Below, in pieces: positions 8,726 through 17,076 of a DNA stretch of 64,000 bases; within the stretch, counting starts at the first letter, position 1; every line of letters begins with the position of its first letter. The stretch is from assembly GCA_003576695.1 (NCBI GenBank), contig QOZQ01000007.1:289334-353333 (forward strand), written 5' to 3'. Position numbers and translations under genes: made by a program. This stretch comes from Taklimakanibacter lacteus (GTDB lineage Bacteria > Pseudomonadota > Alphaproteobacteria > Rhizobiales > Aestuariivirgaceae). The notes under the pieces are model-generated. The model saw nothing but the letters and a program-made list of their open reading frames with translations. It did not search any database and was not told the DNA's origin.

Positions 8726-9865
8726 ATGAAATCGACAGTGAAACTGACGTGCCTTGCTTCGCTTGTGGGCGCCTTTGCCTTGAGTCTCACCTACGGCACC
8801 GCCTTGGCCGACGGACCCGAAACCGTCGCCGGCCCCGCCTCGGACACCAACTGCTTCGTGCCCTGGACGGACCAGACGAAGTTCTACAAATACCCGAAGA
8901 AGGACGGTCCCTATCGCATCGCGCTCGCCAATGGGTATATCGCCAATACCTGGCGCATCCAGATGATCCAGACCGCCAAGGCCTATGCGGCGCAGCCCGA
9001 TGTCGCCGCCAAGCTGAAGGAATTCAAGGTCGTTTCGACCGGCGAGGACGTGCCGGCACAGATCTCGGCGATCAACAACTTCATCGACTCGGGCTATGAT
9101 GCGATCGTCGTCAACGCCCAGAACCCGACCGCCTTCGCTCCCGTCATCAAGCGCGCCAAGGAAGCGGGCGTCATTCTCGTCGCCTTCGACAACATCCTCG
9201 ACACGCAGGATGCGATCAATGTGAATGTCGATCAGAAGGGCCTGGGCGTGCTGTGGGCGAACTGGCTCGCCAAGCATCTGCCCGATGGCGGCAAGATCCT
9301 CGAAGTGCGCGGCGTCGCCGGCACCTCGGTCGATACCGACCGGCACAACGGCATCCATGAGACGTTCGGCGCCACCGGCAAGAAGTGGGAAGTCGTCGAA
9401 GTGCTCGGCAAATGGGACGACCCGACCGCCCAGAAGGCGACCGCCGACGCGATCGCCGTGCACAAGAAGTTCGACGGCATCACCGCGCAGGGCGGCGATA
9501 CCGGCGTCGTGCAGGCGATGATCGACGCCAAGCATCCCTTCGTGCCCTTCGGTGGCGAGACCGAGAACGGCTTCCGCAAGTTCTGCGCCAAATTCGCCGG
9601 CGAAGGCCTGAAATGCTCGTCCGCCGGCACGGGTCCCGCCCAGGTGGCGGTGGCGATAAAGACCGCCATCGCCGCGCTGGAAGGCAATGTCGTGCCGCAA
9701 TCGGTCAAGCTGCCGCTCGCCATCGTCGAGGACCCGAACTTCAAGGACGGCCAGGATTACTTCCCGGATCAGTCCGACAACTTCTTCGTCGGCAATTCCT
9801 TCCCCACCTGCGGGATCAATTTCTCCGCGCAGGAAATCATGGGACAGTCGAAAGAGAACCAGTAG
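8726..9865 (+). CDS. periplasmic substrate-binding protein, type I
   Basis: A 379-residue protein with a signal peptide (basic start, hydrophobic core, ALA-D cleavage near residue 28). The mature protein opens with an unusually long lead containing a Cys, then the type-I fold: YRIALANGYIANTW, INNFIDSGYDAIVV, GVILVAFDN and DGITAQGGDTGVVQAM. Three further cysteines occur near the C-terminal half (FCAKFAGEGLKC, FPTCG), so disulfides are possible. GGGAGGAA precedes ATG 8726. First gene of the LacI-controlled operon; the ligand is probably a sugar or polyol, but no catabolic gene accompanies it to say which. Confidence 0.93.
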   Translation: MKSTVKLTCLASLVGAFALSLTYGTALADGPETVAGPASDTNCFVPWTDQTKFYKYPKKDGPYRIALANGYIANTWRIQMIQTAKAYAAQPDVAAKLKEFKVVSTGEDVPAQISAINNFIDSGYDAIVVNAQNPTAFAPVIKRAKEAGVILVAFDNILDTQDAINVNVDQKGLGVLWANWLAKHLPDGGKILEVRGVAGTSVDTDRHNGIHETFGATGKKWEVVEVLGKWDDPTAQKATADAIAVHKKFDGITAQGGDTGVVQAMIDAKHPFVPFGGETENGFRKFCAKFAGEGLKCSSAGTGPAQVAVAIKTAIAALEGNVVPQSVKLPLAIVEDPNFKDGQDYFPDQSDNFFVGNSFPTCGINFSAQEIMGQSKENQ

Positions 9866-9881
9866 AGCTCGTTTCGATCCT

Positions 9882-9909
9882 TGCGCCGTGGCAAGCCTGC
9901 CGCGGCGCA
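9882..9909 (+). repeat. hairpin between binding-protein and ATPase genes
   Basis: TGCGCCG (9882-9888) is exactly inverted as CGGCGCA (9903-9909) with a 14-base loop, in the 68-base gap after the binding-protein stop. No T-run follows. It is the weakest member of a pattern seen after all five binding-protein genes here. Confidence 0.55.
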
Positions 9910-9933
9910 GGATTCTGATCGCTGGAAGGTCCC

Positions 9934-11487
9934 ATGACCAGTCCGGAAACCGCAACGGCGCCCCCGCTGCTCAGCATGTCGGGGATCTCCAAATTCTATG
10001 GCGGCGTGCGCGCGCTCGAAAAGGCCGAGCTCACCGTCATGCCCGGTCGCATCCATGCCATCCTCGGCGAGAATGGCGCCGGCAAGTCGACGCTTATCAA
10101 GATCATGGCCGGCGTCGTGGCGCCCGATCAAGGCCGCCTCCTTCTCGATGGCCGCGAGGTGAGCTTCGCATCGCCCGCCGACGCCGCCGCGTCCGGCATC
10201 GCCTGTGTTTTCCAGGAACTGTCGCTGATCCCGGATCTGAGCGTCGCCGACAATATCTGCATCTCCAACCCGCCGCGCCGTTTCGGCCTGATCGACCGCC
10301 AGGCCCAGCGCGTCATCGCCGCCGAAGCGCTGGCGCGCGCCGGCGCCGACGACATCCATCCGCGCATCCTGGTGAAGGACCTGCCGCTGTCGCGCCGCCA
10401 GATGGTGGAGATCGCCAAGGCCCTTGCCCGCAAGCCCCGCATTCTGATTCTCGATGAGGCGACCTCGGCCTTGACGGCCGGCGACGTCGCCAAGGTCTTC
10501 GCCGTGCTGAAGAGATTCCGCTCGGAGGGCATGGCGCTCCTCTATATCTCGCATCGCATGCATGAGATCGCCGAGCTCGCCGATGAATGCACAGTCTTCC
10601 GCAACGGGCGCAATGTCGCAACCTACAAGGCCGGCACCCGCAGCGAGACCGAAGTGGTCGAGATGATGATCGGGCGCGAATACAAGAATGTCTTTCCGCC
10701 GAAGCCCGCGCATGTTTCCCGTCCTCAACCGCCGGTGCTCGAATGCCGCGATCTGGGTTGGGATGATCGCCTGCGCAATATCTCGCTGACGGTCGGCGAA
10801 GGCGAGGTCGTCGGCCTCGGCGGTCTCGATGGCCAGGGCCAGCGCGATCTGCTGCTCGCCCTGTTCGGCGTCTTGCGCGGCACCACGGGAGAGATCCTCA
10901 TCGACGGCAAGCCGCAAACCATCGCCAGTCCCGCCAGGGCCTGCCACGAAAATATAGGCATGGCGCTCATTCCGGAGGACCGCAAGACCGAGGGTCTCAT
11001 GCTGCCGATGACGGTGCGCGAGAACCTTTCCTTCGCCGCACTCGACCGCGTGGCGCGCCGCGGCATCATCGACCGCGACAAGGAGGAGGAGCTCATCGAC
11101 GGGATGGTGCGCCTCCTGGGCATCAAGACCGCCGGGCTCGACATCCCGGTCGGCGCGCTGTCGGGCGGCAATCAGCAGAAGGTCGTCATCGCCAAATGGC
11201 TGATGCGCGGCCCGCGTCTGATCCTGCTCAACGACCCCACCCGCGGCATCGACGTCGGCACCAAGCAGGAGCTCTACGCGCTGCTGCGCCGCCTCGCCGA
11301 TCAGGGTGCCGCGATCCTGTTCTATTCGACCGACTATGACGAGCTGATCGGCTGCTGCGACCGCGTGCTCGTCCTTTACGACGGCAGCGTCATCAACGAG
11401 CTCGCGGGCGACCGCCTCACCGAGCGCGCATTGATCGCCAGCGCCCTCAATGTCGATCAGGCGCGAATGACGGAGGCCCGCATATGA
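9934..11487 (+). CDS. sugar-type ABC transporter ATPase, two fused nucleotide-binding domains
   Basis: A 517-residue RbsA/MglA-like ATPase. Domain 1: Walker A GENGAGKST near residue 48, Q-loop VFQELSL, DLPLSRRQM, Walker B LILDEATSAL, and switch His in YISHRM. Domain 2: GGLDGQGQRD in place of Walker A, ALSGGNQQK signature, LLNDPTRGID. It drives import through the two permeases that follow; its stop overlaps the next start by four bases. The Walker B has EATSAL instead of the commoner EPTSAL, a change tolerated in the family. Confidence 0.94.
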   Translation: MTSPETATAPPLLSMSGISKFYGGVRALEKAELTVMPGRIHAILGENGAGKSTLIKIMAGVVAPDQGRLLLDGREVSFASPADAAASGIACVFQELSLIPDLSVADNICISNPPRRFGLIDRQAQRVIAAEALARAGADDIHPRILVKDLPLSRRQMVEIAKALARKPRILILDEATSALTAGDVAKVFAVLKRFRSEGMALLYISHRMHEIAELADECTVFRNGRNVATYKAGTRSETEVVEMMIGREYKNVFPPKPAHVSRPQPPVLECRDLGWDDRLRNISLTVGEGEVVGLGGLDGQGQRDLLLALFGVLRGTTGEILIDGKPQTIASPARACHENIGMALIPEDRKTEGLMLPMTVRENLSFAALDRVARRGIIDRDKEEELIDGMVRLLGIKTAGLDIPVGALSGGNQQKVVIAKWLMRGPRLILLNDPTRGIDVGTKQELYALLRRLADQGAAILFYSTDYDELIGCCDRVLVLYDGSVINELAGDRLTERALIASALNVDQARMTEARI

Positions 11488-12464
11488 AGGAATGGCGCTT
11501 CTGGCTGGCCGAGCAGCGCCAGACCCTGATGGCGATCGGCATCTTCGCCGTCATGTTTGCCATCTATGTCACCAATCATCCGGCGGGCTTCACCGCCAAT
11601 GTCGTGCAGACCGCCGCCAACAAGAGCGTGCTCCTCGCCTTCGTCGCGATGGCGCAGACGCTGGTGGTGATCACCGCCGGCATCGACCTCTCCGTCGGCA
11701 TGATCTTCATCCTCACCAACTGCCTCGCCTCCTGGCTTGTCGTCGGCGGTGCCGGCGCAACCACGCTGGGCGTGATCGCGGTGCTGGGCTCGGGCCTCGC
11801 CTGCGGCATCCTCAACGGGCTGATCGTGATCTACGGCCGGCTGCAGCCGATCGTCGCCACCATCGCCACCGGGGCCGCCTATTTCGGGATCGCTCTGCTG
11901 CTGCGGCCCTATCCCGGCGGCTCGGTGAATGAGGGCCTCGCCGATGCCTTGACCGGCAAGTTGTTCGGCGTCATCCCGGCGAGCCTCGTGGCGCTCGCTG
12001 CCGTGGTGCTGGTGGTCTGGGTGCCGTTCAGCCGCTCGGTGCTGGGCCGCGCCGCCTATGCCTCGGGCTCGTCCGAGCCCGCGGCCTATATGTCCGGCAT
12101 GCCGATACGCCGGGCGAAATTCCTGGCCTATGCGCTGGCGGGCCTCCTCGCCTCGATCGGCGGCCTTTTTCTCACCTTCTTCACCTATACGGGCGAGGCC
12201 GCCTATGCGAGCGGCAATGCCTACACGCTCTTCTCCATCGCCGCCGTGGTGCTGGGCGGCGTATCGCTCTTCGGCGGCAAGGGCAGCGTCATCGGCGCGA
12301 TCTTCGGCGCCTTCGCCTTCCGCACCATCGGCGATCTCCTCTTCGTCTTCGATTTCGACCCCCTGTGGCAGCCGCTGTTCCAGGGCGTGGTATTGCTGAT
12401 CGCCGTCAGCCTCGGTGCCTTCGGTCTGTTCCGTGTCCGCAATCGGCTGGAGTGGTTCGGATGA
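11484..12464 (+). CDS. ABC transporter permease, RbsC-like
   Basis: 326 residues, about nine or ten hydrophobic segments. The GIDLSVGM motif near residue 72 and GGVSLFGGKGS near residue 265 are the two signature loops of the BPD_transp_2 permeases. It overlaps the ATPase gene upstream and the next permease downstream by four bases each, showing tight coupling. It forms one half of the membrane channel; its partner is encoded at 12461-13450. Inner membrane; ligand not readable from sequence. Confidence 0.93.
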   Translation: MKEWRFWLAEQRQTLMAIGIFAVMFAIYVTNHPAGFTANVVQTAANKSVLLAFVAMAQTLVVITAGIDLSVGMIFILTNCLASWLVVGGAGATTLGVIAVLGSGLACGILNGLIVIYGRLQPIVATIATGAAYFGIALLLRPYPGGSVNEGLADALTGKLFGVIPASLVALAAVVLVVWVPFSRSVLGRAAYASGSSEPAAYMSGMPIRRAKFLAYALAGLLASIGGLFLTFFTYTGEAAYASGNAYTLFSIAAVVLGGVSLFGGKGSVIGAIFGAFAFRTIGDLLFVFDFDPLWQPLFQGVVLLIAVSLGAFGLFRVRNRLEWFG

Positions 12465-13450
12465 GCGATATCACGGGAGAACGCGCAATGGAGCGCCGCC
12501 TGCCGAAATTCATTCGCCGCATCGATCCGGCGGTCGCCACCGCTTTCGGCTGCATCCTGCTGCTGCTCGTCGTGGGCAGCATCTATTCGACGAGCTTCCT
12601 GTCGGTCGAATATCTTCTGCAGCAACTGAAGGTGGCCGCGTTCCTGGGCGTCATCGCCACCGGCATGATGATCGTCATCCTGCTCGGCCAGATCGACCTG
12701 TCGGTGCCCTGGTCGGTGGCTGTCGGCGGCATGATGGCCTGCGCCGCCGCCGCTTTCGGTCATGTCGGCGAGGCGCTCGCCATTCCCTTCGGCATCCTGT
12801 GTGGCATGGCGATCGGCCTGGCCAATGGCGTTGGCGTCGCCTATCTGCGCATCCCGTCGATGATCATCACGCTTGCCACCAACGCGGTCGCGCAAGGGCT
12901 GATGGTCGTCTATACCGGCGGCTTCTCGCCCCAGGATTCAGCCACAGCCGCGATGCGCTACATCGCGACAGGCTTCCTTGTGCCGGGCGTGCCCAATGCG
13001 GTGATCATCTGGGCGCTGATCGGCGCCGCGGCGGTCTTCGCCCTGACCCGCACGACCTTCGGCCGCAGCGTCTACGCGATCGGCAATCGCGAGCGCGCCG
13101 CCTATCTGTCGGGCATCGACACGCGCCGCGTCGTCCTGATCGCCTTCGTCGTCTCGGGCGGGCTCAGCGCCTTTGGCGGCGTGCTGCTCGCGGGCTATGC
13201 CTCCAAGGCGGCGCAGTCGATGGGCGATACCTATCTCCTGCCTTCGATCGCCGCCGTGGTGCTGGGCGGCACCTCGATCCTCGGCGGGCGCGGCTCCTAT
13301 CTGGGCACCGTGGCGGGCGTGATCCTCATCACCCTCCTGCAATCGATCCTGTCGGTGATGCAGATGCCGGAAGCCGGGCGGCAGATCATCTATGGCGTCG
13401 TCATCGTCGCCATGCTGCTGCTCTATGGACGGCAGCGGCGGACCGAGTAA
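12461..13450 (+). CDS. ABC transporter permease, RbsC-like
   Basis: 329 residues with a cytoplasmic basic N terminus (ERRLPKFIRR) and about ten hydrophobic helices. The GQIDLSVPWS loop and GGTSILGGRGS loop are the family signatures. The ATG at 12461 overlaps the upstream stop (ATGA); an alternative start ten codons later (12488) follows GGGAGA and cannot be excluded. It is the last gene of the LacI-controlled operon, and no catabolic enzyme is attached. After the stop at 13450 a convergent toxin-antitoxin operon begins. Confidence 0.92.
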   Translation: MSDITGERAMERRLPKFIRRIDPAVATAFGCILLLLVVGSIYSTSFLSVEYLLQQLKVAAFLGVIATGMMIVILLGQIDLSVPWSVAVGGMMACAAAAFGHVGEALAIPFGILCGMAIGLANGVGVAYLRIPSMIITLATNAVAQGLMVVYTGGFSPQDSATAAMRYIATGFLVPGVPNAVIIWALIGAAAVFALTRTTFGRSVYAIGNRERAAYLSGIDTRRVVLIAFVVSGGLSAFGGVLLAGYASKAAQSMGDTYLLPSIAAVVLGGTSILGGRGSYLGTVAGVILITLLQSILSVMQMPEAGRQIIYGVVIVAMLLLYGRQRRTE

Positions 13451-13485
13451 CGAGTACGCTTGTGAGAGAATGCGCGGCCACGCTG

Positions 13486-13794
13486 TCAGGCTCGCTCCAT
13501 CTGCTTTTCGAGCGCGCGTTCGACGGCCCTCCTTTCGCGCTTGATCACCAGGAGATAGGCCCTGACCGCGCCATCCGGCCGTGAGCGGCCTTGCTCCCAA
13601 TCACGAATTCTGGCCGGACTGAATCCGAAGCGATGTGCGAACTGCTCCTGTGACAGGTGCATTTCTCTTCGCATGGCCTTCACGTCGATCTTGGTTGGGA
13701 TGTAAACGTTATAGGTGGCAGGGTCCGCTTCGCCGCGTGCAATAGCCCGCGCCTCCTTCGCCGCTGCAATCAATCTCTTGCCAAGCTTGGTCAT
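13486..13794 (-). CDS. HTH antitoxin of HigA/XRE type
   Basis: 102 residues. The central part (residues about 45-85) is an XRE-like helix-turn-helix: [29 protein letters not shown], with the conserved WEQGR recognition-helix end. The N terminus ([16 protein letters not shown]) is the short region usually contacting the toxin in these proteins. The start at 13794 overlaps the toxin stop by four bases, giving toxin-first order as in HigBA. The protein should neutralise the toxin and, with it, repress the shared promoter at 14171-14221. Confidence 0.9.
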   Translation of the reverse strand: MTKLGKRLIAAAKEARAIARGEADPATYNVYIPTKIDVKAMRREMHLSQEQFAHRFGFSPARIRDWEQGRSRPDGAVRAYLLVIKRERRAVERALEKQMERA

Positions 13795-14165
13795 CTTCGT
13801 CTCCGCATCTTCATCACTTTCGCCTTCACGCTCGCTCTGTAGTCTTCCGCAAGACCTTCAAGCTCCTTCTTCAGCTCGTTCCTCTCCAACCTGGACAAGT
13901 TCTCACGTTCGCCTTTCGACAGGGCAGCCAGCAGAAAGACGGGAATGTCATTGCCGCCAAAATATGTGATGACACGATATCCGCCACTCTTGCCTTTGCC
14001 GCGGCCCGCAAAGCGGACTTTGCGCGCGCCGCCCGTGCCCTCCATTAGATCGCCCGCTTGCGGGTTTTCGCTGAGGAAGCGTTTGATCGCTGCCCGCTCG
14101 ACATCAGGTATGCCCGCAATGGCGGCGTCTCTCTGATAGCCCGGCGTTTCTATGACAGCGTGCAT
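13791..14165 (-). CDS. RelE/HigB-like toxin (type II TA)
   Basis: 124 residues with the RelE-superfamily pattern ETPGYQRDA, a helical segment, [31 protein letters not shown] and [19 protein letters not shown]. The Lys/Arg-rich GGARKVR and GKSGGYRV stretches are the usual mRNA-interferase surface; ribosome-dependent mRNA cleavage is the known role of the family. The C terminus is a long basic helix ([11 protein letters not shown]). The ATG at 14165 falls at the predicted transcription start, so the message may be leaderless. No longer alternative start is needed, since family members also begin with this motif. Confidence 0.9.
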   Translation of the reverse strand: MHAVIETPGYQRDAAIAGIPDVERAAIKRFLSENPQAGDLMEGTGGARKVRFAGRGKGKSGGYRVITYFGGNDIPVFLLAALSKGERENLSRLERNELKKELEGLAEDYRASVKAKVMKMRRRR

Positions 14166-14170
14166 TCTCG

Positions 14171-14221
14171 TATATACGGAAATTCCGTAGTCCGGTCAAG
14201 GAAAACCACGGATATCCGTGG
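14171..14221 (-). promoter_or_regulatory. toxin-antitoxin promoter with two palindromic operators
   Basis: Reading the minus strand: -35 TTGACC (14199-14194), a 17-base spacer, -10 TATATA (14176-14171). A perfect 15-bp palindrome TACGGAA-A-TTCCGTA (14175-14189) fills the spacer, and a perfect 16-bp palindrome CCACGGATATCCGTGG (14206-14221) lies just upstream of -35. Both contain CGGA/TCCG half-sites, as expected for cooperative autorepression by the antitoxin or TA complex. Confidence 0.82.
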
Positions 14222-14244
14222 CGAGATGCAGGCATATCGGTGCG

Positions 14245-16176
14245 TCAAACGCAGCAGCTGTGGCGTTTCTCCGTCGGCGGCACGTCGAGCGTCGGGTTGC
14301 CATCGAAGAAGCCGTGCGGCTGCAGCATGAAGCCGCACGTCACCGCCGACTGAACCGGAAAATCCTCGGGCCGCACGATGTGATGGTGGCCGAAAACATG
14401 CCAGAGCGTGACAGGCCGGTCGGCCACCGAACGATCCGCCTCGGTCCAGCGCGGCAGGCCTTCGCCGGCTTCGCTCTGATTGACATAGTCGCCGGCCGGC
14501 CAGCGCTCCTCTTTGCTGGTCGGCGTGACCCAGACATGATTGCGGGTGAAGCCGGCACGTAAATCAAGCTGTGAGCCTTTGCCGCCCAGCTCGGTGATGG
14601 CGCTGTGCGCGACAAGCTTGTAGGCGCGGAACCGGCCGAATGGGTTGGTCTTGCCGCGATTGACGATCTTCCAGAAGCGGTGCGATTGAGGCTCGGCGCG
14701 CCGGCGCGCCTGCTTCTCGGTCAGGAGCGGCGTCTCGACCGCATGGAAGGCATTATTATGGGGATTGCCGGGCCCCGGCCCGTCCAGCACCGTATTGACC
14801 TCGACGACCGTGTTGTCGGGCCCGTCCACCGCCATATCGAGCCTGGCGCAGAAGAGATGCTGGTGGATCTGGCCATAGACATCGGGCTGAACCTCGGTGC
14901 TGTAGCCCGCATCCCTGGCCGGCTCCGATCCCGCCGTATTGATGATGCCGGTGAGCTTCACCTCGAGCGCGATCGTGCCGTCGAGATGGAGATTCCAGTA
15001 GAAGGCATATTCGTAATTGCCGACGGTCGAGATGAAGGAGACGACGAGGCGGCGCGAGCGCCTGGTGTCGGCCTCCTGGGTGCGGAAATCCGTGTGCTTC
15101 CACAGAAGTCCCGCATCCTCCTCATGCAGGCAGACGGCATTGGCGATGGTCATGGAGCCGCCCGCGGTGGTGTTGAGCACGGCGTCGAAATAATGAATGG
15201 CGCCCAGGCAGTCGCAGCCCAGAACCAGGCTGTTGGCCAGGGCGCCGATGCCATATTCGCCGCAGTCGAAAGCGTTCTTGCGCGGATGGACGCCATGCGG
15301 CGCGCCATAGGGCACGATCATCTCGGCGACCGCGGCGCGCGCGATCAGCGAGCGCCAGCCGCCCTCTCTTTGCCTGATCCTGATATCATGCAGCACCAGC
15401 CCCTCGCGCGGCGTGAAGCCGACCCGGAAGCGCCAGCCGCCCCATTCGACGAGATTGCCGGTGACGGTGAAGCTCGGCCCTTCCGGCTGGACGATGTCGA
15501 TCGGCTTCAGATCGCGCCGCCACAGCTTCTGGAAGCGGGCGCCGTAATTGCCGTCGGTCATGCCGATGGTCCACGGCCCGAAATCCTCGACGCTCACCAC
15601 CTCGCCGGCATTGATATCGATGATGGCGCTCAAGCCCTCGATCGGATGGGCGAACTGGTTGTCGAAGGGCTTGGCGCGCAGCCAGGCGAAGCTCTGGATC
15701 AGCCGCTTGTCGCGCTCGCCCGGAATGCCGAAGCTTCCCGTCGACCAGGGATCGACGCAAACCATCGACATATCGGTGATGCCGCGTTTCCTCAAGCCCG
15801 CGAGAAAGCGCTCATCCTTCATGATGATGTCCTCGGCGAGCAGGAAATCGTCGGGGCCGATGCGCGGCTTGGCGCCTGGCCTCTCCTTCCAGGACAGGAC
15901 CTTGCCGGCGCTCAGCGAGACGATCGCTTCGAACAGCCTGCCCGATGCCATGTCATAGGCGGCGACGAAGGCCCGTCTCTCGATCGCCGTGCCGGCCTCA
16001 TGCGTGGCAAGCTCGTCGGGCTCCGGCTCATCGAGGATGATGGTCTCGAAGCGCATGCCGGGGCCCAAATCATGCGCGGCGCGGACGAGATCGGCAGCAT
16101 GGGCGATCTCCGGCGCGCTCAAGCCATCGAGTGGATGCCGGGTGGTGTCGGCCGACCGCGTGGCGATGTCCTGCAT
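14245..16176 (-). CDS. tynA: copper-containing primary amine oxidase
   Basis: 643 residues. The TPQ cofactor motif N-Y-E-Y places the precursor tyrosine at 388. The catalytic-base Asp is 304 (FDCGEYG), and copper ligands are His438 and His440 (HQH) and His599 (GHHHI before VRPEDFP). The spacing matches Arthrobacter globiformis amine oxidase (298/382/431/433/592) almost residue for residue. No convincing signal peptide is seen, so it is probably cytoplasmic, as in actinobacterial enzymes. It would deaminate a primary amine to aldehyde, ammonia and H2O2. GGAGGGAA precedes ATG 16176. It is divergent from the GntR-led operon, suggesting shared control. The symbol is by family only. The C terminus ends CCV, which is odd. 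Confidence 0.95.
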   Translation of the reverse strand: MQDIATRSADTTRHPLDGLSAPEIAHAADLVRAAHDLGPGMRFETIILDEPEPDELATHEAGTAIERRAFVAAYDMASGRLFEAIVSLSAGKVLSWKERPGAKPRIGPDDFLLAEDIIMKDERFLAGLRKRGITDMSMVCVDPWSTGSFGIPGERDKRLIQSFAWLRAKPFDNQFAHPIEGLSAIIDINAGEVVSVEDFGPWTIGMTDGNYGARFQKLWRRDLKPIDIVQPEGPSFTVTGNLVEWGGWRFRVGFTPREGLVLHDIRIRQREGGWRSLIARAAVAEMIVPYGAPHGVHPRKNAFDCGEYGIGALANSLVLGCDCLGAIHYFDAVLNTTAGGSMTIANAVCLHEEDAGLLWKHTDFRTQEADTRRSRRLVVSFISTVGNYEYAFYWNLHLDGTIALEVKLTGIINTAGSEPARDAGYSTEVQPDVYGQIHQHLFCARLDMAVDGPDNTVVEVNTVLDGPGPGNPHNNAFHAVETPLLTEKQARRRAEPQSHRFWKIVNRGKTNPFGRFRAYKLVAHSAITELGGKGSQLDLRAGFTRNHVWVTPTSKEERWPAGDYVNQSEAGEGLPRWTEADRSVADRPVTLWHVFGHHHIVRPEDFPVQSAVTCGFMLQPHGFFDGNPTLDVPPTEKRHSCCV

Positions 16177-16257
16177 GCTGCTTCCCTCCGAAGTGACGCG
16201 CTCACGGCAAAGCGTGAGCATGGCAAGAATTCGCCGGAAAAACCATGCCGACCGGTG

Positions 16258-16329
16258 ATCAAGCCTTGACTCACTGCGCAATCCAAGCTTGATTAAAGTG
16301 GTCTGACAGCCTGACCGATTAAGAGTCAG
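16258..16329. promoter_or_regulatory. amine oxidase/GntR divergent control region
   Basis: ATCAAGC (16258-16264) is exactly inverted as GCTTGAT (16287-16293). TGGTCTGACAG (16299-16309) fits the FadR-subfamily operator pattern T-N-GT-N3-AC-N-A except for the last base. CTGAC at 16311-16315 is inverted at 16325-16329. The region separates the amine oxidase start (16176) from the regulator start (16348). Operator roles are inferred from position and pattern. Confidence 0.45.
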
Positions 16330-16347
16330 GACCAGGGGAGCGCAGCC

Positions 16348-17076
16348 TTGAAATCCAAGCCGTCATCTTCCGCCCTTCTCAGCCCGGTCAAGAGCCAAAC
16401 CCTTGATTCGGCTGTGATTGATGCGCTGGCGGCCTATGTGGAAGCGGCCCGGATCGGGCCTGGCGAGCGTCTGCCCTCGGAGCGGATGCTGTGCGACCGG
16501 CTGGAGGTCAGCCGGCCCACGGTGCGCGAGGCGCTCAAGCGCTGGGAAGCGCTCGGCATCGTCGAGATGCGCAAGGGCTCTGGCGTCTATCTGCGCAAGG
16601 CCGTGGGGCGCAACATCGTGCATGTGCCGCTGGTGCTGAGCCGCTCCTCCAAGGTGAAGGACCTGCTGCATGGTCTGCAGGTGCGCCGCGCGCTCGAAGG
16701 CGAGGCCGCCGCCATCTGCGCCGCATCTGCCTCGGCCGACCGCATCGCCATGATCGAGAAGGCGCTCATCCGCATGGAAGCGGCCCATGCCAGGGGCAAT
16801 TCCTCGGAAGAGGACTGGGAATATCACCAGTCGATCATCGAGGCGACCGGCAATCCGCTCTTCACCCAGATCATCCAGTCGATGCGCGATCTCGTGCACC
16901 AGTTCTGGGAGAACCCGCTGCAGCTGCCCAATTTCGCCGAAGCCTCCTTCCCCTTCCATCGCAGCATGTTCGACGCCATTTCGCGGCGCGATCCGCAAGC
17001 GGCGCGCGCCGAAGCGCTCAAGATCATCGACAGCGTCGGCAGCGAAATCCGCGAGGCCTATCCAGATGAAGCATGA
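16348..17076 (+). CDS. GntR/FadR family transcriptional regulator
   Basis: 242 residues. The N-terminal winged helix (residues about 20-85) has LPSERMLCDRLEVSRPTVREALKRWEALGIVEMRKGSGVYL, the typical GntR recognition region; the rest is the all-helical FCD domain (EYHQSIIEATGNPLF, FHRSMFDAI, with His residues that often bind a metal). The start is TTG at 16348, supported by AGGGGAG seven bases upstream and by the absence of any upstream ATG in frame. Its 3' end overlaps the PLP-enzyme gene by 11 bases, so it is first in that operon and divergent from the amine oxidase. Effector unknown, probably a carboxylate from the pathway. Confidence 0.93.
   Translation: MKSKPSSSALLSPVKSQTLDSAVIDALAAYVEAARIGPGERLPSERMLCDRLEVSRPTVREALKRWEALGIVEMRKGSGVYLRKAVGRNIVHVPLVLSRSSKVKDLLHGLQVRRALEGEAAAICAASASADRIAMIEKALIRMEAAHARGNSSEEDWEYHQSIIEATGNPLFTQIIQSMRDLVHQFWENPLQLPNFAEASFPFHRSMFDAISRRDPQAARAEALKIIDSVGSEIREAYPDEA

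Noticed and set aside
14605..16269. 554-codon open frame on the plus strand opposite the amine oxidase
   Set aside because: Shadow frame of a GC-rich gene: Arg/Asp/Gly/His-rich without any domain pattern, while the minus strand has all amine-oxidase residues at the right spacing.
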